Below, one piece after another: positions 32,740-41,503 of a stretch of DNA of 64,000 nucleotides. The stretch is taken from positions 248,001 through 312,000 of the forward strand of contig NZ_BMLQ01000002.1 in NCBI RefSeq assembly GCF_014645315.1. Direction: 5' to 3'. Below the pieces are notes generated by a model. That model searched no databases. It was not told the origin of the DNA and saw only the letters and a program-made list of their open reading frames with translations. This DNA comes from Citricoccus zhacaiensis (GTDB lineage: Bacteria; Actinomycetota; Actinomycetes; Actinomycetales; Micrococcaceae). The translations under genes and the position numbers were made by a program. The stretch's first letter is position 1; each line of letters begins with the position of its first letter.

Positions 32740-34698
32740 TCACGTCCGGTCCGGTGGCTCGAGGTCCAGGGTCTGCCCCTTCCATCCGGCGCGGAGCCAG
32801 CGGTCATGGCTGGCCACGACGACGGCGCCCGGGTACCCCGGGATGGACGCCTCCAGCTGCGTGGAGAGCAGCAGGGAGAAGTGATTGGTCGGCTCGTCCA
32901 GCAACAGCACGTCTGGCGGGTCGGCCAACAGCACGGCCAGGTCCAGCCGACGCCGCTGCCCCACCGAGAGGTCCCGGACACGGCGCTGTTCGTCCCGCCC
33001 GGCGATCAGGCCGAAGGTTCCCAACGGCACCTTCTGGGCGGTGGCGTTACCCACGGCCTGTCGATACGACTCCGCGACGGTAGCATCCTCGACTCTCCGT
33101 TCGGCCTCGGTCAGATGCTCCGCGTCCTGACCCAGCAGGCCGACCGTGAGCCGGCCGGTGGTGGTGACCGAGCCGGCGTCGGGCAGCAGATCCTCGGCCA
33201 GGATGCGCAGCAGCGTGGACTTCCCGGCCCCGTTGGGTCCCGTGATGAGCAGGCGTGAGCGCGCGCCGAGGTGCACCGAGACCGGGGCCAACCGGCCGGC
33301 CAGGGCCACCTCGGTGACCACCAGGACCGGCCCCATGTCCGACGCCGGCCGTCCAGCTCCCTGCCCGCGTGCCGCTGCCGCTGAGCGGTGGTCGCCGCCC
33401 GAGACGCCACTGGCGACACCACTGAAGGCACCGTTGCCGGCGACACGGGAGGGCGCTGCCGCGGCCAGTCCCCCGAAGCTCACGACGGCGGGAGGCCTGC
33501 GGACCTGGGATTCCTCCAACCGGCCCAGCGCCGTGTCCGCCTCGTTGACGCGCCGGGAGACCACTTTGGCGTTGCGGTCCGCATAGAACTTCTGGGCCAT
33601 CTTGCCCTCCGTGGGAGGCGGGCGGTCCGCGTTGCCCACGGTGTGGTTGTCCTTGACCTGTCTCCGCAGCCGCTTCAGCTCGGCCTGCTCGTCCCGGTAC
33701 CGGCACTCCCACCGTTCCCGCTCGCCGATCCGGTGCAGCAGGTAGTCCGTGTAGCGCCCGCCGTAGCGGGTGAGCCCGAAACCGGAGCCCGTACCGCCGG
33801 CGTCTGAGTCTCCGGGAACGTCGCGGTGGAGCTGCGGGGCGGGGTCGAGGTCGAGCAGGGTGGTGGCCACGTCGTCGAGGAACGCCCGGTCATGGCTGGC
33901 GATCAGCACGGGCCCGGTCCAGCCCTGCAGCAGGTCCACGAGCAGCGCAGTGCCGCGGGCGTCGAGGTGGTTGGTGGGCTCGTCCAGCAGCAGGGTGTCC
34001 GGGCGGCGCAGCAGCAGCCAGGCCAGGGCGAGCCGGGACAGCTGACCACCGGAGAGGGACGAGGCCGGCCGGGTGCGCGGGATGCGTGCCAGGTCGAGTC
34101 CGTCCACGAGGCGGTCCACCAGCTGGTCCACCTCCCACGCCTGGGTACGGACGGCCTCGGCGAGGGCGCGGTCGTAGGCGGTGGCGACGTCGGCCGTCGC
34201 CGCGTCCGACCGCACAGCGGAAGTGCGGCGGGCACCCGGGGCCGGGGCCGGCGTCGTGCCCGGGCTGGCGCTGTCGGCGAGCGCCTCCGCGAGCCGGGCC
34301 ACCTCCTCCGCGATCGCGCGGACCGGGGCCGTGGCCTCGTCCAGCACCTCCTGCACGGTGAGGTCCAGGGCGAAGGGCGGCTGCTGGTGGAACAGCCCGA
34401 CGCTTCCGGGGACGGTGACGTGGCCGCCGTGGTCGTCGTCCAGGCCGGCGATGATGCGCAGCAGGGTGGACTTACCGGTGCCGTTCTCGCCGATGAGGCA
34501 GGCACGTTCGCCGGAGGCCACCGTGCAGGAGACATCGGTCAGCACGCGCCGGTCCGGGAAGGACTTGGAGACACCGTCGAGGGTGAGGTGGTCCGCACCG
34601 CCGAGGGCGGAGGCGACGGGGGTGAGGGCTCGGCGCCGGTCTGATGGCAGGGCGGAGGAACGCAGATCAGCGGAGGGCAAGGAGTGGGGATGGGTCAT
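32740..34698 (-). CDS. ABC-F family ATPase (ribosome-protection type)
   Basis: 652-aa protein with two ABC domains and no membrane segment. The first has Walker A GENGTGKST, signature SLSGGQLSRLALA and Walker B LLLDEPTNHLD. The second has GPNGAGKST, RDLSVGQRRRLDLA and LLLDEPTNHFS. The interdomain linker (~residues 330-450) is long and charged (YRDEQAELKRLRRQVKDN, MAQKFYADRNAKVV), the segment that reaches the ribosome in resistance ABC-F proteins. An atypical Gly/Ala/Ser insertion (~25 aa) follows. It resembles OleB/TlrC-like self-resistance proteins of actinobacteria, suggesting macrolide or lincosamide tolerance by inference. ATG 34698 is favoured over 34815 (AGGA 8 nt upstream). An inverted repeat lies 70-90 bp upstream. 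Confidence 0.88.
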   Translation of the reverse strand: MTHPHSLPSADLRSSALPSDRRRALTPVASALGGADHLTLDGVSKSFPDRRVLTDVSCTVASGERACLIGENGTGKSTLLRIIAGLDDDHGGHVTVPGSVGLFHQQPPFALDLTVQEVLDEATAPVRAIAEEVARLAEALADSASPGTTPAPAPGARRTSAVRSDAATADVATAYDRALAEAVRTQAWEVDQLVDRLVDGLDLARIPRTRPASSLSGGQLSRLALAWLLLRRPDTLLLDEPTNHLDARGTALLVDLLQGWTGPVLIASHDRAFLDDVATTLLDLDPAPQLHRDVPGDSDAGGTGSGFGLTRYGGRYTDYLLHRIGERERWECRYRDEQAELKRLRRQVKDNHTVGNADRPPPTEGKMAQKFYADRNAKVVSRRVNEADTALGRLEESQVRRPPAVVSFGGLAAAAPSRVAGNGAFSGVASGVSGGDHRSAAAARGQGAGRPASDMGPVLVVTEVALAGRLAPVSVHLGARSRLLITGPNGAGKSTLLRILAEDLLPDAGSVTTTGRLTVGLLGQDAEHLTEAERRVEDATVAESYRQAVGNATAQKVPLGTFGLIAGRDEQRRVRDLSVGQRRRLDLAVLLADPPDVLLLDEPTNHFSLLLSTQLEASIPGYPGAVVVASHDRWLRAGWKGQTLDLEPPDRT

Positions 34699-34769
34699 GA
34701 GGGGAGTCCTGGTATGCACCGGCAGGATCCCGCCGGGCGATGCCTCGGGCGCGGGAGGGGCTGGACTCA

Positions 34770-34790
34770 ACGCTTCATGGATTGAAGCGT
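34770..34790. promoter_or_regulatory. Inverted repeat ACGCTTCA-N5-TGAAGCGT in a divergent promoter
   Basis: Perfect 8-bp arms (34770-34777, 34783-34790) with a 5-nt spacer, between the divergent ABC-F and NAD(P)H-flavodoxin oxidoreductase genes. It could bind a dimeric repressor or form an mRNA stem in the ABC-F leader. No regulator gene is adjacent. Confidence 0.6.
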
Positions 34791-34858
34791 AGCCGACGCG
34801 CCGGTTGGATGTCACTGGACCCTGGCCAGAACACGGCGACGGTCACCATGCTGGACCC

Positions 34859-35506
34859 ATGACTGATTCCACTGCTGAAACCACGTCCGCATCCACCCGG
34901 GACCTGAAGGCCGTCGCCCTGGTCTGCACCCTGACCCCGTCCCCGAAGCCCTCCAGCAGCGAGCTGATGGCCCGGCACGTCCTGGGCGAGCTGGAGAAGA
35001 ACGGCGTGGCCACCTCCTCCGTCCGGGTGGTGGACCATGACGTGAAGCCGGGTGTGCAGGTGGACATGGGCGACGGGGACGAATGGCCGGCCTTGCGCCA
35101 ACAGATCCTGGACGCGGACATCCTCGTGCTCGCCACCCCCATCTGGATGGGCCATCCCTGCAGCATCGCCCAGCGCGTGATCGAGCGGCTCGACGCCGAC
35201 CTGGCCGAGACCGACGATCAGGGGCGGCCGATCATGTACGACAAGACGGCGATCGTGGCCGTGGTCGGCAATGAGGACGGCGCCCACAAGACGATCGCCG
35301 ACATGACCCAGGCGCTGAGCGACATTGGCTTTAGCATCCCGGCGCAGGCCGGGACCTACTGGGTGGGCGAGGCCATGCAGACCGTGGACTACCAGGACCT
35401 GGACGAGGTGCCCAAGAACGTCGCCTCCACCACGGCCGGGGCGGCCCGCAATGCGGCGCATCTGGCGCGGCTGCTGCGGGCGGAGCCGTATCCGGCGGGT
35501 TCCTAG
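34859..35506 (+). CDS. Flavodoxin-fold NAD(P)H-dependent oxidoreductase
   Basis: 215-aa flavodoxin-like protein. VALVCTLTPSPKPSSSELMARHV is the FMN phosphate loop; VLATPIWMGHPCSIAQRVIERLDA and IVAVVGNEDGAHKTIADMTQAL are typical of NADPH-dependent FMN reductase/NAD(P)H dehydrogenase proteins in actinobacteria. An ~18-aa flexible N-terminus precedes the fold. Likely a soluble quinone or flavin reductase. ATG 34859 is chosen as it starts the native N-terminus; GTG/ATG upstream lack a ribosome site. Divergent from the ABC-F gene across a palindrome. Confidence 0.86.
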   Translation: MTDSTAETTSASTRDLKAVALVCTLTPSPKPSSSELMARHVLGELEKNGVATSSVRVVDHDVKPGVQVDMGDGDEWPALRQQILDADILVLATPIWMGHPCSIAQRVIERLDADLAETDDQGRPIMYDKTAIVAVVGNEDGAHKTIADMTQALSDIGFSIPAQAGTYWVGEAMQTVDYQDLDEVPKNVASTTAGAARNAAHLARLLRAEPYPAGS

Positions 35507-35598
35507 TCTGCTCCGGCGGGGCGCGAGCGTCGGCACGAACCAGACCACCATCACCACGGCCGCGGTGGGGAGTGTGACGGACACCTGTCCGTCCTGGC

Positions 35599-36354
35599 TC
35601 AGCCGCCGAGCCAACTGATGGCGGCCGCCAGGAGGAAGCCGGCAGAGGTGATCAAGCCGGTCCAGGCGTGGGTGATCTCGAAGGCCTCGGGGATCATGGT
35701 GTCGGCGATCATGGTGAGGATCGCACCGCCTGCGATGGCGGTGATCGCGGCGATCACCGCGGGCGGGGCCGGCCCGAGGAGCAGGTAGCCAGCTGCTGCG
35801 GACAGGGCGCTGACGAGCGCGATGCTGCCCCAGACTCCGAACACGTATCCAGGGCCGCGGCCGGCCTTTTTCATCCCTGCAGCGCTGGAGAGGCCTTCGG
35901 GGAGGTTGGAGATGAACACGGCTGCTACAACCGCGGCACTGACCCCGCCACCGCTGAGCAGGCCGACGCCGAGGACCACGGATTCGGGTACTCCGTCCAG
36001 AAGTGCTCCGATCGCGATGGCCATCCCGCTACCACTCTGATCCTCTTTCGAGGGCTGTTGACGCTGGGAGCGCTTGCGATGCCGGGCGCCGAAGTGGGCC
36101 AGGGCCAGGTTGGCGAGCATGTACACCACCGCACCGAAGGCGAAGCCGATCACGGCTGGCCACAGCCCACCAGTGTGCGCTGCTTCGTCGAACAGTTCGA
36201 AGGCCACCGCGGAAATCAACACGCCCGAGCCAAACGCCATCACGGAACCCACGACCTTGGCCGGAACGTCGACGAACCAGGCGATCGCGGCGCCGATGAC
36301 CAGGGCGGCCCCGGCAAACAGTCCCCACCCGGCAGCGGCCAGCGCGCTGGTCAC
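35599..36354 (-). CDS. ZIP-family metal transporter
   Basis: 251-aa integral membrane protein with seven to eight helices. Where classical ZIPs have HNxPEG in TM4 and HxxPE in TM5, this protein has GALLDGVPESVVLG and FISNLPEGLSSAAG: the histidines are replaced by Asp and Ser while the Pro-Glu core is kept, as in one bacterial ZIP branch. It moves divalent metals (Zn, Mn or Fe) into or out of the cytoplasm. GTG 36354 with AGGA upstream is used. Alone in its orientation; divergent from azlC across 296 bp in which I see no gene. Confidence 0.87.
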   Translation of the reverse strand: MTSALAAAGWGLFAGAALVIGAAIAWFVDVPAKVVGSVMAFGSGVLISAVAFELFDEAAHTGGLWPAVIGFAFGAVVYMLANLALAHFGARHRKRSQRQQPSKEDQSGSGMAIAIGALLDGVPESVVLGVGLLSGGGVSAAVVAAVFISNLPEGLSSAAGMKKAGRGPGYVFGVWGSIALVSALSAAAGYLLLGPAPPAVIAAITAIAGGAILTMIADTMIPEAFEITHAWTGLITSAGFLLAAAISWLGG

Positions 36355-36650
36355 CGGATGTCCTGCAGGTGCGCGAGGACGCCATAGTCCTTGGTCTGTT
36401 GCCCCATCAGTTCCTCCAGTCTGTGAGCCGGCACCTCGCGGTTCCTCTCGGGGGCCCGCCGTGCGCGATTTCGCCGTGGCCTTGTTCGGGGCGGTTCACA
36501 CCACGCCACGGGCACCGCCTCCTTCCGGGCGTGATTATCCTCGTCAGCCCCGTGCCCGTCGACCCTGCCTGGACGCCCGCCAGACACCTCCGTGCCGGCC
36601 CAGATGTCACGCACCACCAGAGTGCACCAGCAACGGGGGATCATGGATCC

Positions 36651-37382
36651 ATGACCAGTCAGGCGATCGAGGAACCGCGCGGCCGCCGCGCCGAGATCGC
36701 CTTCGGCATCCGGTTGTCCCTGCCCGCCGGACTCGGAATGTTCCCGCTGGGCGTGGCCTTCGGCATCCTGGTGATCCAGTACGGACTGCCGTGGTGGATG
36801 GCCCCAGCCCTGTCCATCGCGGTCTACGCCGGTTCGGTGGAGCTGCTGCTGGTGGGGCTGATCGCCGCGGCCACCCCGCTGGCCACGATCGCCCTGACCA
36901 CCCTGCTGGTGAACTTCCGGCACGTGTTCTACGCCTTCACCTTCCCGCTGCACGTGGTGCGGAATCCGGTGGCGAAGGCGTACTCCGTCTATGCCCTCAC
37001 GGATGAGTCCTACGCCATCACGGCCGTCAATCCTCGAGGCTGGACGGCCCCGCGGCTGCTCGCGACCCAGCTCGCCTTCCAGTGCTACTGGGTGTTCGGC
37101 GGGCTGGCCGGAGTGCTGTTCGCCTCGGCCCTTCCCGGTCCGATCGAGGGCCTCGAGTTCGCCCTCGTGGCCCTGTTCATCACCCTGACCCTGGACGCCT
37201 GCCGGACACGGAGTCAGGTCCCCTCCCTCGTCATGGCGCTGGCGTGCTTCGCGGCCGCCCACCTCCTCCTGCCGGAGCAGTCACTGTTCGTGGCGATGAT
37301 GCTGTTCGTGGTGGCCCTGGCCGTGCGGTACGCGCTCTCCCGGCAGCGCGGCCAGCCTGAGAAGGAGACCACCGTTGCCTGA
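36651..37382 (+). CDS. azlC: AzlC-family branched-chain amino acid exporter subunit
   Basis: 243-aa membrane protein, large subunit of a two-component exporter for leucine/isoleucine/valine (AzlC/BrnF). FGIRLSLPAGLGMFPLGVAFGILV opens it, and LSIAVYAGSVELLLVGLI, TLLVNFRHVFYAF and YALTDESYAI are the family signatures. Length is normal. ATG 36651 is preferred over an upstream ATG at 36369 whose extra 94 residues are not AzlC-like. The small subunit AzlD is encoded in the next gene, which overlaps the end by 8 nt. Confidence 0.9.
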   Translation: MTSQAIEEPRGRRAEIAFGIRLSLPAGLGMFPLGVAFGILVIQYGLPWWMAPALSIAVYAGSVELLLVGLIAAATPLATIALTTLLVNFRHVFYAFTFPLHVVRNPVAKAYSVYALTDESYAITAVNPRGWTAPRLLATQLAFQCYWVFGGLAGVLFASALPGPIEGLEFALVALFITLTLDACRTRSQVPSLVMALACFAAAHLLLPEQSLFVAMMLFVVALAVRYALSRQRGQPEKETTVA

Positions 37383-37713
37383 CCTCGGCTACGTCATTGC
37401 CGCCCTCGTGATCGCCGGCGCCATCACGGTGGCGCTGCGGGCCGTGCCCTTCGCCGTCCTCAAACCCCTGCGCGAGTCGAGGCTGGTGCTGGCCCTCGGG
37501 TTGTGGATGCCGGTGGGGATCCTCGGCATCCTGGCGGCCTCCACCTGGACCGGCACCTTCACCGGTGACGCCGGGATCAACTGGACGACGGCGACGCACG
37601 CGGCCCTCGCGGCCGCAGTCACCATCGCGGTGCACCTGCTTTTCGGCCGGCGGACCCTGCTGAGCATCGGCCTGGGCACCCTGACCTTCGTGCTGCTCGT
37701 CAACCTGCTGTAA
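37375..37713 (+). CDS. azlD: AzlD-family small subunit
   Basis: 112-aa protein with four helices, the partner of AzlC (AzlD/BrnE). LRAVPFAVLKPLRESRLVLALGLWMPVGILGILA and TLLSIGLGTLTFVLLVNLL are typical. It starts with TTG 37375 (AGGAG 7 nt upstream) inside the last codons of azlC, giving an 8-nt overlap and coupled translation. Together they would export branched-chain amino acids when internal levels rise; no Lrp-type regulator is adjacent. Confidence 0.88.
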   Translation: MPDLGYVIAALVIAGAITVALRAVPFAVLKPLRESRLVLALGLWMPVGILGILAASTWTGTFTGDAGINWTTATHAALAAAVTIAVHLLFGRRTLLSIGLGTLTFVLLVNLL

Positions 37714-37724
37714 CGGCCGGCTCC

Positions 37725-38294
37725 TCAGTCCCGGACTGTCACCACCCGGTGCCGCACCGCCACCGCACCGCAGGCGAAGCGGCGCTCAGCCTCGAGTTCG
37801 AGACCCAGCCGGACGCCGTCGGGAAAGACGGGGAGCCCGCCGCCGATCACGATGGGCAGCAGGACCTGGTCCACCACATCCACGAGGCCGGCGCGCAGGG
37901 CTGCCGCGGCCAGGGTTGGTCCGCCGATCATGATCCCGCCGCCGGTGGAATCCTTCAGCTCACGCACGGCGTCCGGCTCGAAGGCGCGCTCCAGCCGGGT
38001 GCGCCGGGTGGACACCTCGCCGAGCGTGGTGGAGTAGACCACCTTGTCCGCGTCCATCCACCGCTGGGCGAACTCGGCGTAGACGCGCGACGCCGAGGCG
38101 AAGTCCGGGTCCGTCTCCCACACGGTCATCAGGTCATAGGTGGTCCGGCCATAGAGGTGCAGGTCCACGCCGAGCAGCATGTCGTTGGCGTACTGGTGGA
38201 CCTCTTCGTCCGGTTCGGCCCAGGAGAAGTCGCCGTCCGGGTCGGCGATGTAGCCGTCCAGGGATCCGATGGCGGAGTAGATCAGCTGTCCCAT
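37725..38294 (-). CDS. Dihydrofolate reductase-like (RibD C-domain) protein
   Basis: 189-aa stand-alone RibD_C/DHFR-fold protein. IYSAIGSLDGYIADPDGDFSW is the N-terminal signature, LYGRTTYDLMTVWE follows, and GGPTLAAAALRAGLVDVVDQVLLPIVIGGGLPVF is the NADPH-binding portion. Such proteins are NADPH-dependent reductases of unknown substrate, not housekeeping DHFR. A second member of the same family is encoded 28 bp upstream, suggesting tandem duplication and common transcription. Confidence 0.88.
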   Translation of the reverse strand: MGQLIYSAIGSLDGYIADPDGDFSWAEPDEEVHQYANDMLLGVDLHLYGRTTYDLMTVWETDPDFASASRVYAEFAQRWMDADKVVYSTTLGEVSTRRTRLERAFEPDAVRELKDSTGGGIMIGGPTLAAAALRAGLVDVVDQVLLPIVIGGGLPVFPDGVRLGLELEAERRFACGAVAVRHRVVTVRD

Positions 38295-38322
38295 TCCGAG
38301 TCCTTCAGTCGTCTCAGTCAGC

Positions 38323-38895
38323 TCAGTCGTCCTGCTCGGAGCCGAGGCCCGCGAGCGGCACGTAGGCCGCGTAGGTCACCCCGCCGGAGAAGACCCGGGC
38401 CTCCACCCGGTGCAGGCCCGTCCCGGGGTGTCCGTCCGGGAAGAAGGACCGGCCCCGGCCCTGCCAGTACGGGTAGACGAACATCCGGTACAGGTCCACC
38501 AGTCCGGCGCTGATCAGGGCGTGGCACAACTGGATGCTGCCGGTGATGATGACATCCTTCCCCGGTTCCTCCCGCAGCGCGCGCACGGCCTCCAACGGGT
38601 CACCGGAGATGATCGTGGTGTTGGCCCAGCCGGGCTCGGTGAGGGTGGAGGAGACCACGCGCTTGTCCGCCGCGTCCAGGCTGGCGGCCACGCCGGTGGT
38701 GTCCTCGGTCTGCTGCGGCCAGTAGCCGCGGAAGTCCTCGAAGGTCTGCCGCCCGAGCAGCAGCACCTCCTCCCGCTCGGTCTGCCGCATCACCTCCGCG
38801 GCCATCTCCTCGTCCTGGTCGGCCGGGTCGAACCAGTCGTCCAACATCTCGACCCTGCCGTCCAGGGTGGTGTTCTGGGTGATGACGATCCGCAT
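38323..38895 (-). CDS. Dihydrofolate reductase-like (RibD C-domain) protein, tandem partner
   Basis: 190-aa paralogue of the preceding entry, though well diverged. ITQNTTLDGRVEMLDDWF, LLLGRQTFEDFRGYWPQQ and IITGSIQLCHALISAGLVDLYRMFVYPYWQGRG define the RibD_C fold. ATG 38895 has GGGAGGA 4-5 nt upstream, better than the in-frame ATG 38925. It may be cotranscribed with the downstream copy. The TetR gene further upstream has the same orientation after a 90-bp gap. Confidence 0.88.
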   Translation of the reverse strand: MRIVITQNTTLDGRVEMLDDWFDPADQDEEMAAEVMRQTEREEVLLLGRQTFEDFRGYWPQQTEDTTGVAASLDAADKRVVSSTLTEPGWANTTIISGDPLEAVRALREEPGKDVIITGSIQLCHALISAGLVDLYRMFVYPYWQGRGRSFFPDGHPGTGLHRVEARVFSGGVTYAAYVPLAGLGSEQDD

Positions 38896-38985
38896 GGGTC
38901 CTCCCGTTTCGGTTGGTCCTCCCACGCTAGGGGCGCAGCCTGGCCTGCGCGTCTCCGATCCTGCCGGATTCCCGCACTCGCCAGA

Positions 38986-39633
38986 TCAGTCCGTATGGAC
39001 CGCGCGGTCCACCGCGTCCCGGATCAGGGCGTCGGCCTCATCCGCCGCCAGGGCACCGGCCAGTACCCGGGTGTTGAGGCCCTCGGACAGTGAGACCAAA
39101 GCCAGGGCGGTGGACCGCACCCTCGCCGTCTCTGGTGCCACCTCCACCTCGGGGACCGGTTGTTCATCGCCCCGCGCTTCCTGCACCTCCTGCGTTCCTC
39201 GGGCCGCGGCGAGCAGTGTGGCCGTGGCCTCTACGCGGCCCTGCATGGCCTCCGCCACCACCGCGGCGATGCCCGGATGGGACACGGACTTGGCGAGATA
39301 GGTTGCCCACACCGAGGAGCCGACCCGCAATCCCTCGGTGCGCGGGAGGGGGGCGCAGAGGAAGTCCGCCAACGCGTCGCGGGCCAGCGTGGCCTCCCGG
39401 GGGGATGGATCCGGGCCATGGTCCTGCTCGGCCGCAGACACCATGGCACGGCAACCGAACACCACCAGTTCGTCCTTGCTCGTGAAATAGTGCTGCACCC
39501 GGCCGATGGACACCCCGGCGGCCTCTGCCACCGCACGGAAGGACACCCCGTCGATCCCGCGTTCGTGGATGACCTCCCACAAGGCCAGGACGATCTCCCC
39601 GCGGCGTTGCTCATGGTCGACGATCCTCGGCAT
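38986..39633 (-). CDS. TetR-family transcriptional regulator
   Basis: 215-aa repressor. The N-terminal HTH is clear (DGVSFRAVAEAAGVSIGRVQHYFTSKDELV), with a ligand-binding C-terminal domain of no assigned specificity. A Glu/Pro-rich loop (EARGDEQPVPEVEVAPE) inserts before the last helices. It is divergent from the alpha/beta-hydrolase gene (43 bp apart), so it probably controls that gene and itself; near-repeated TACAGTACGGACA / TGCAGTATGGGCA sequences lie in the gap. Confidence 0.88.
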   Translation of the reverse strand: MPRIVDHEQRRGEIVLALWEVIHERGIDGVSFRAVAEAAGVSIGRVQHYFTSKDELVVFGCRAMVSAAEQDHGPDPSPREATLARDALADFLCAPLPRTEGLRVGSSVWATYLAKSVSHPGIAAVVAEAMQGRVEATATLLAAARGTQEVQEARGDEQPVPEVEVAPETARVRSTALALVSLSEGLNTRVLAGALAADEADALIRDAVDRAVHTD

Positions 39634-39643
39634 GCCGCCACTT

Positions 39644-39683
39644 TACAGTACGGACAACTTGCATCACCATTGCAGTATGGGCA
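39644..39683. promoter_or_regulatory. Imperfect direct repeat between TetR and hydrolase genes
   Basis: Two 13-bp units, 39644-39656 and 39671-39683, match at 10 of 13 positions, 27 bp apart start to start. They cover the short divergent promoter and overlap the hydrolase start codon region; candidate TetR operator half-sites. Confidence 0.4.
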
Positions 39684-40795
39684 TATTGGTAAAGCGCCAA
39701 CGCGCACCGTCGGACGGTGATTCCGTTCCACCTACCCGTTCCGCCGACTCCGCCAGCAGCACCGCCACCCCCTCAACCGCACGACGCCGGCCCCGGCACC
39801 CCGGTCGCGGGCGCCGGATCCTCCGGTGGCTGGGCACCGGCCTGCTCGTGGTCTTGGCGGGGATCGGGCTGGTCGCCACCTGGACCTTCTTTGCCGGCCC
39901 TCCCGGCGTCGGCCACTTCCGCAGTGCCGAGGGTCGCAGCGACTACCTGTCGGCCTACCGGGACTCCATGGATCGGTTGCCGGAGCCCACGGACACCCAT
40001 GACCTCCGCACCAGCCACGGCACGATCCGCGTCTACGAGTGGGCCACGGACCAGAACCGCGGCAAGACCCCCATCCTGCTGGTGCCCGGCCGGGCCTCCG
40101 GCGTGCCCATGTGGATGGACAACCTCGAGAACCTCGCGGGGGAACGCCGGGTGCTGGCCTTCGACGCCCTCGGTGACTCTGGCCTGTCCGAGCAGGCGGT
40201 CCCCTTCGAGGAATTCGCGGACCAGGCTCGCCCGGTCGACGACGTGGTGTCCGCGCTCGCCCCGGAGGGCGTCCACCTGGTGGGCCATTCGTTCGGCGGC
40301 GCCGTGGCCTCTGCCTATGCGCACCAGTACCCGGACCGCACCGTCACGCTCACGCTTCTGGACCCGGTCTTCACGCTGGCCAACCCCTCACCGGAGATGC
40401 TGTGGTGGAGCGTGGTCGCCTCACTGCCGGGCCTGCCGGAGGCCTGGCGCGAGGCAGCCCTGGAGCGCATCGGCGGCGCGGAGATCGACTCGGAAGAGGA
40501 TCGCGGCGACCCGATGACCCGCATGATCACCGCGGCCACCGCCCACTATCAGGCGGCCCTCCCGCAACCCTCGCCCCTGACCGATGACCAGCTGGAACGG
40601 CTCGATATGCCGGCCTACGTGGCCCTGGCCTCACGCGATTCCCTGGCCGGTGGTCAGGCCGCGGTGGAGCGGGCAGAGTCACTGCCCGATTCCACGGTGA
40701 AAGTCTGGCCGGACACCACCCATTCGCTGCCCATGCAAGCCGCGGGTGAACTCGAACCGGAGCTGCTGAGGTTCTTCGCGGATCAGGACCGCTGA
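39677..40795 (+). CDS. Membrane-anchored alpha/beta hydrolase
   Basis: 372-aa hydrolase. A basic N-terminus is followed by one helix (residues ~51-73: LGTGLLVVLAGIGLVATWTFFAGP), so the catalytic domain is probably outside. The fold shows ILLVPGRASGVPMWMDNL, VLAFDALGDSGLS and the nucleophile elbow VHLVGHSFGGAVA, later Asp and His (KVWPDTTHSLPMQ). The substrate is unknown. ATG 39677 lacks a good ribosome site, so the start is uncertain. Divergently paired with a TetR regulator. Confidence 0.82.
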   Translation: MGILVKRQRAPSDGDSVPPTRSADSASSTATPSTARRRPRHPGRGRRILRWLGTGLLVVLAGIGLVATWTFFAGPPGVGHFRSAEGRSDYLSAYRDSMDRLPEPTDTHDLRTSHGTIRVYEWATDQNRGKTPILLVPGRASGVPMWMDNLENLAGERRVLAFDALGDSGLSEQAVPFEEFADQARPVDDVVSALAPEGVHLVGHSFGGAVASAYAHQYPDRTVTLTLLDPVFTLANPSPEMLWWSVVASLPGLPEAWREAALERIGGAEIDSEEDRGDPMTRMITAATAHYQAALPQPSPLTDDQLERLDMPAYVALASRDSLAGGQAAVERAESLPDSTVKVWPDTTHSLPMQAAGELEPELLRFFADQDR

Positions 40796-41487
40796 AGGAT
40801 CGCCACCACGTGCTCATCCTCCACGGCGGTGAAGTCCGCGTAGTGCTCGCCGACCGACCGGAAGAACCGGGGCGTGGCCACCACGACCACCTCGTCGGCC
40901 ACTCCCTCCTCCTGAATCCGGCTGACCGTGTCCCGCGCGGCGACCGGCACGGCCAGCACCACGTGCACGGCACCGAGGTGGCGGGCCACGGTGCAGGCCA
41001 CCCGGGCCGTGGCGCCGGTGGCCATACCGTCATCCACGATCACGGCCGCGGCGCCGTGGAGGTCCAGCGGTGCCCTGCCCGCCCGGAACAGCGCCCCGCG
41101 GCGCTGCAGGGTCCCCTGCTCGCGCTGTTCCACCTCGGCGATCTGGTCCTCCGTGACGGCGAAGTGCCGCACGATTGAGGCATCCAGCACCCGGGCGCCC
41201 TGCTCGCCGATGGCCCCCATCGCGAGTTCCGGGTGGGCGGGCACCCCGAGCTTGCGCACCATGATGACGTCCAGGGGCGCGCCCAGTTCCCGGGCGACCA
41301 CCTCGGCCACCGGTACGCCGCCGCGTGGCAGGCCGAGCACCACGGTGGTTCCGGAGGAGGGCCCGACGCCGGCGCTCACCTCCGGCGCCCGGGTTCCACC
41401 GACGCTCCGGTTCGGCGGCCACCCGCGGGAGGCGAGGTGGTCGGCCAGCTGCCGGCCGGCGTCGTACCGGTCTGTGAATTCCGCCAT
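40783..41487 (-). CDS. Phosphoribosyltransferase-family protein
   Basis: 234-aa type I PRTase fold. PRPP-binding loop VIVDDGMATGATARVA is clear, after GLPRGGVPVAEVVARELGAPLDVIMVRKLGVPAHPELAMGAIGE. Such proteins are often fused to or neighbours of erythromycin esterase or dienelactone hydrolase domains, but here it stands alone; the N-terminus before TVVLGLPRGG contains a variable Gly/Ala stretch. Base specificity cannot be told. Its stop overlaps the convergent hydrolase gene by 13 nt. Confidence 0.88.
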   Translation of the reverse strand: MAEFTDRYDAGRQLADHLASRGWPPNRSVGGTRAPEVSAGVGPSSGTTVVLGLPRGGVPVAEVVARELGAPLDVIMVRKLGVPAHPELAMGAIGEQGARVLDASIVRHFAVTEDQIAEVEQREQGTLQRRGALFRAGRAPLDLHGAAAVIVDDGMATGATARVACTVARHLGAVHVVLAVPVAARDTVSRIQEEGVADEVVVVATPRFFRSVGEHYADFTAVEDEHVVAILQRS

Positions 41488-41503
41488 GGGTCTCCTCGGG
41501 TGC

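Noticed and set aside
36355-36650. Small open frames in the largest intergenic gap
   Set aside because: None has a ribosome site, a motif or plausible composition; the region is treated as promoter space of two divergent genes.
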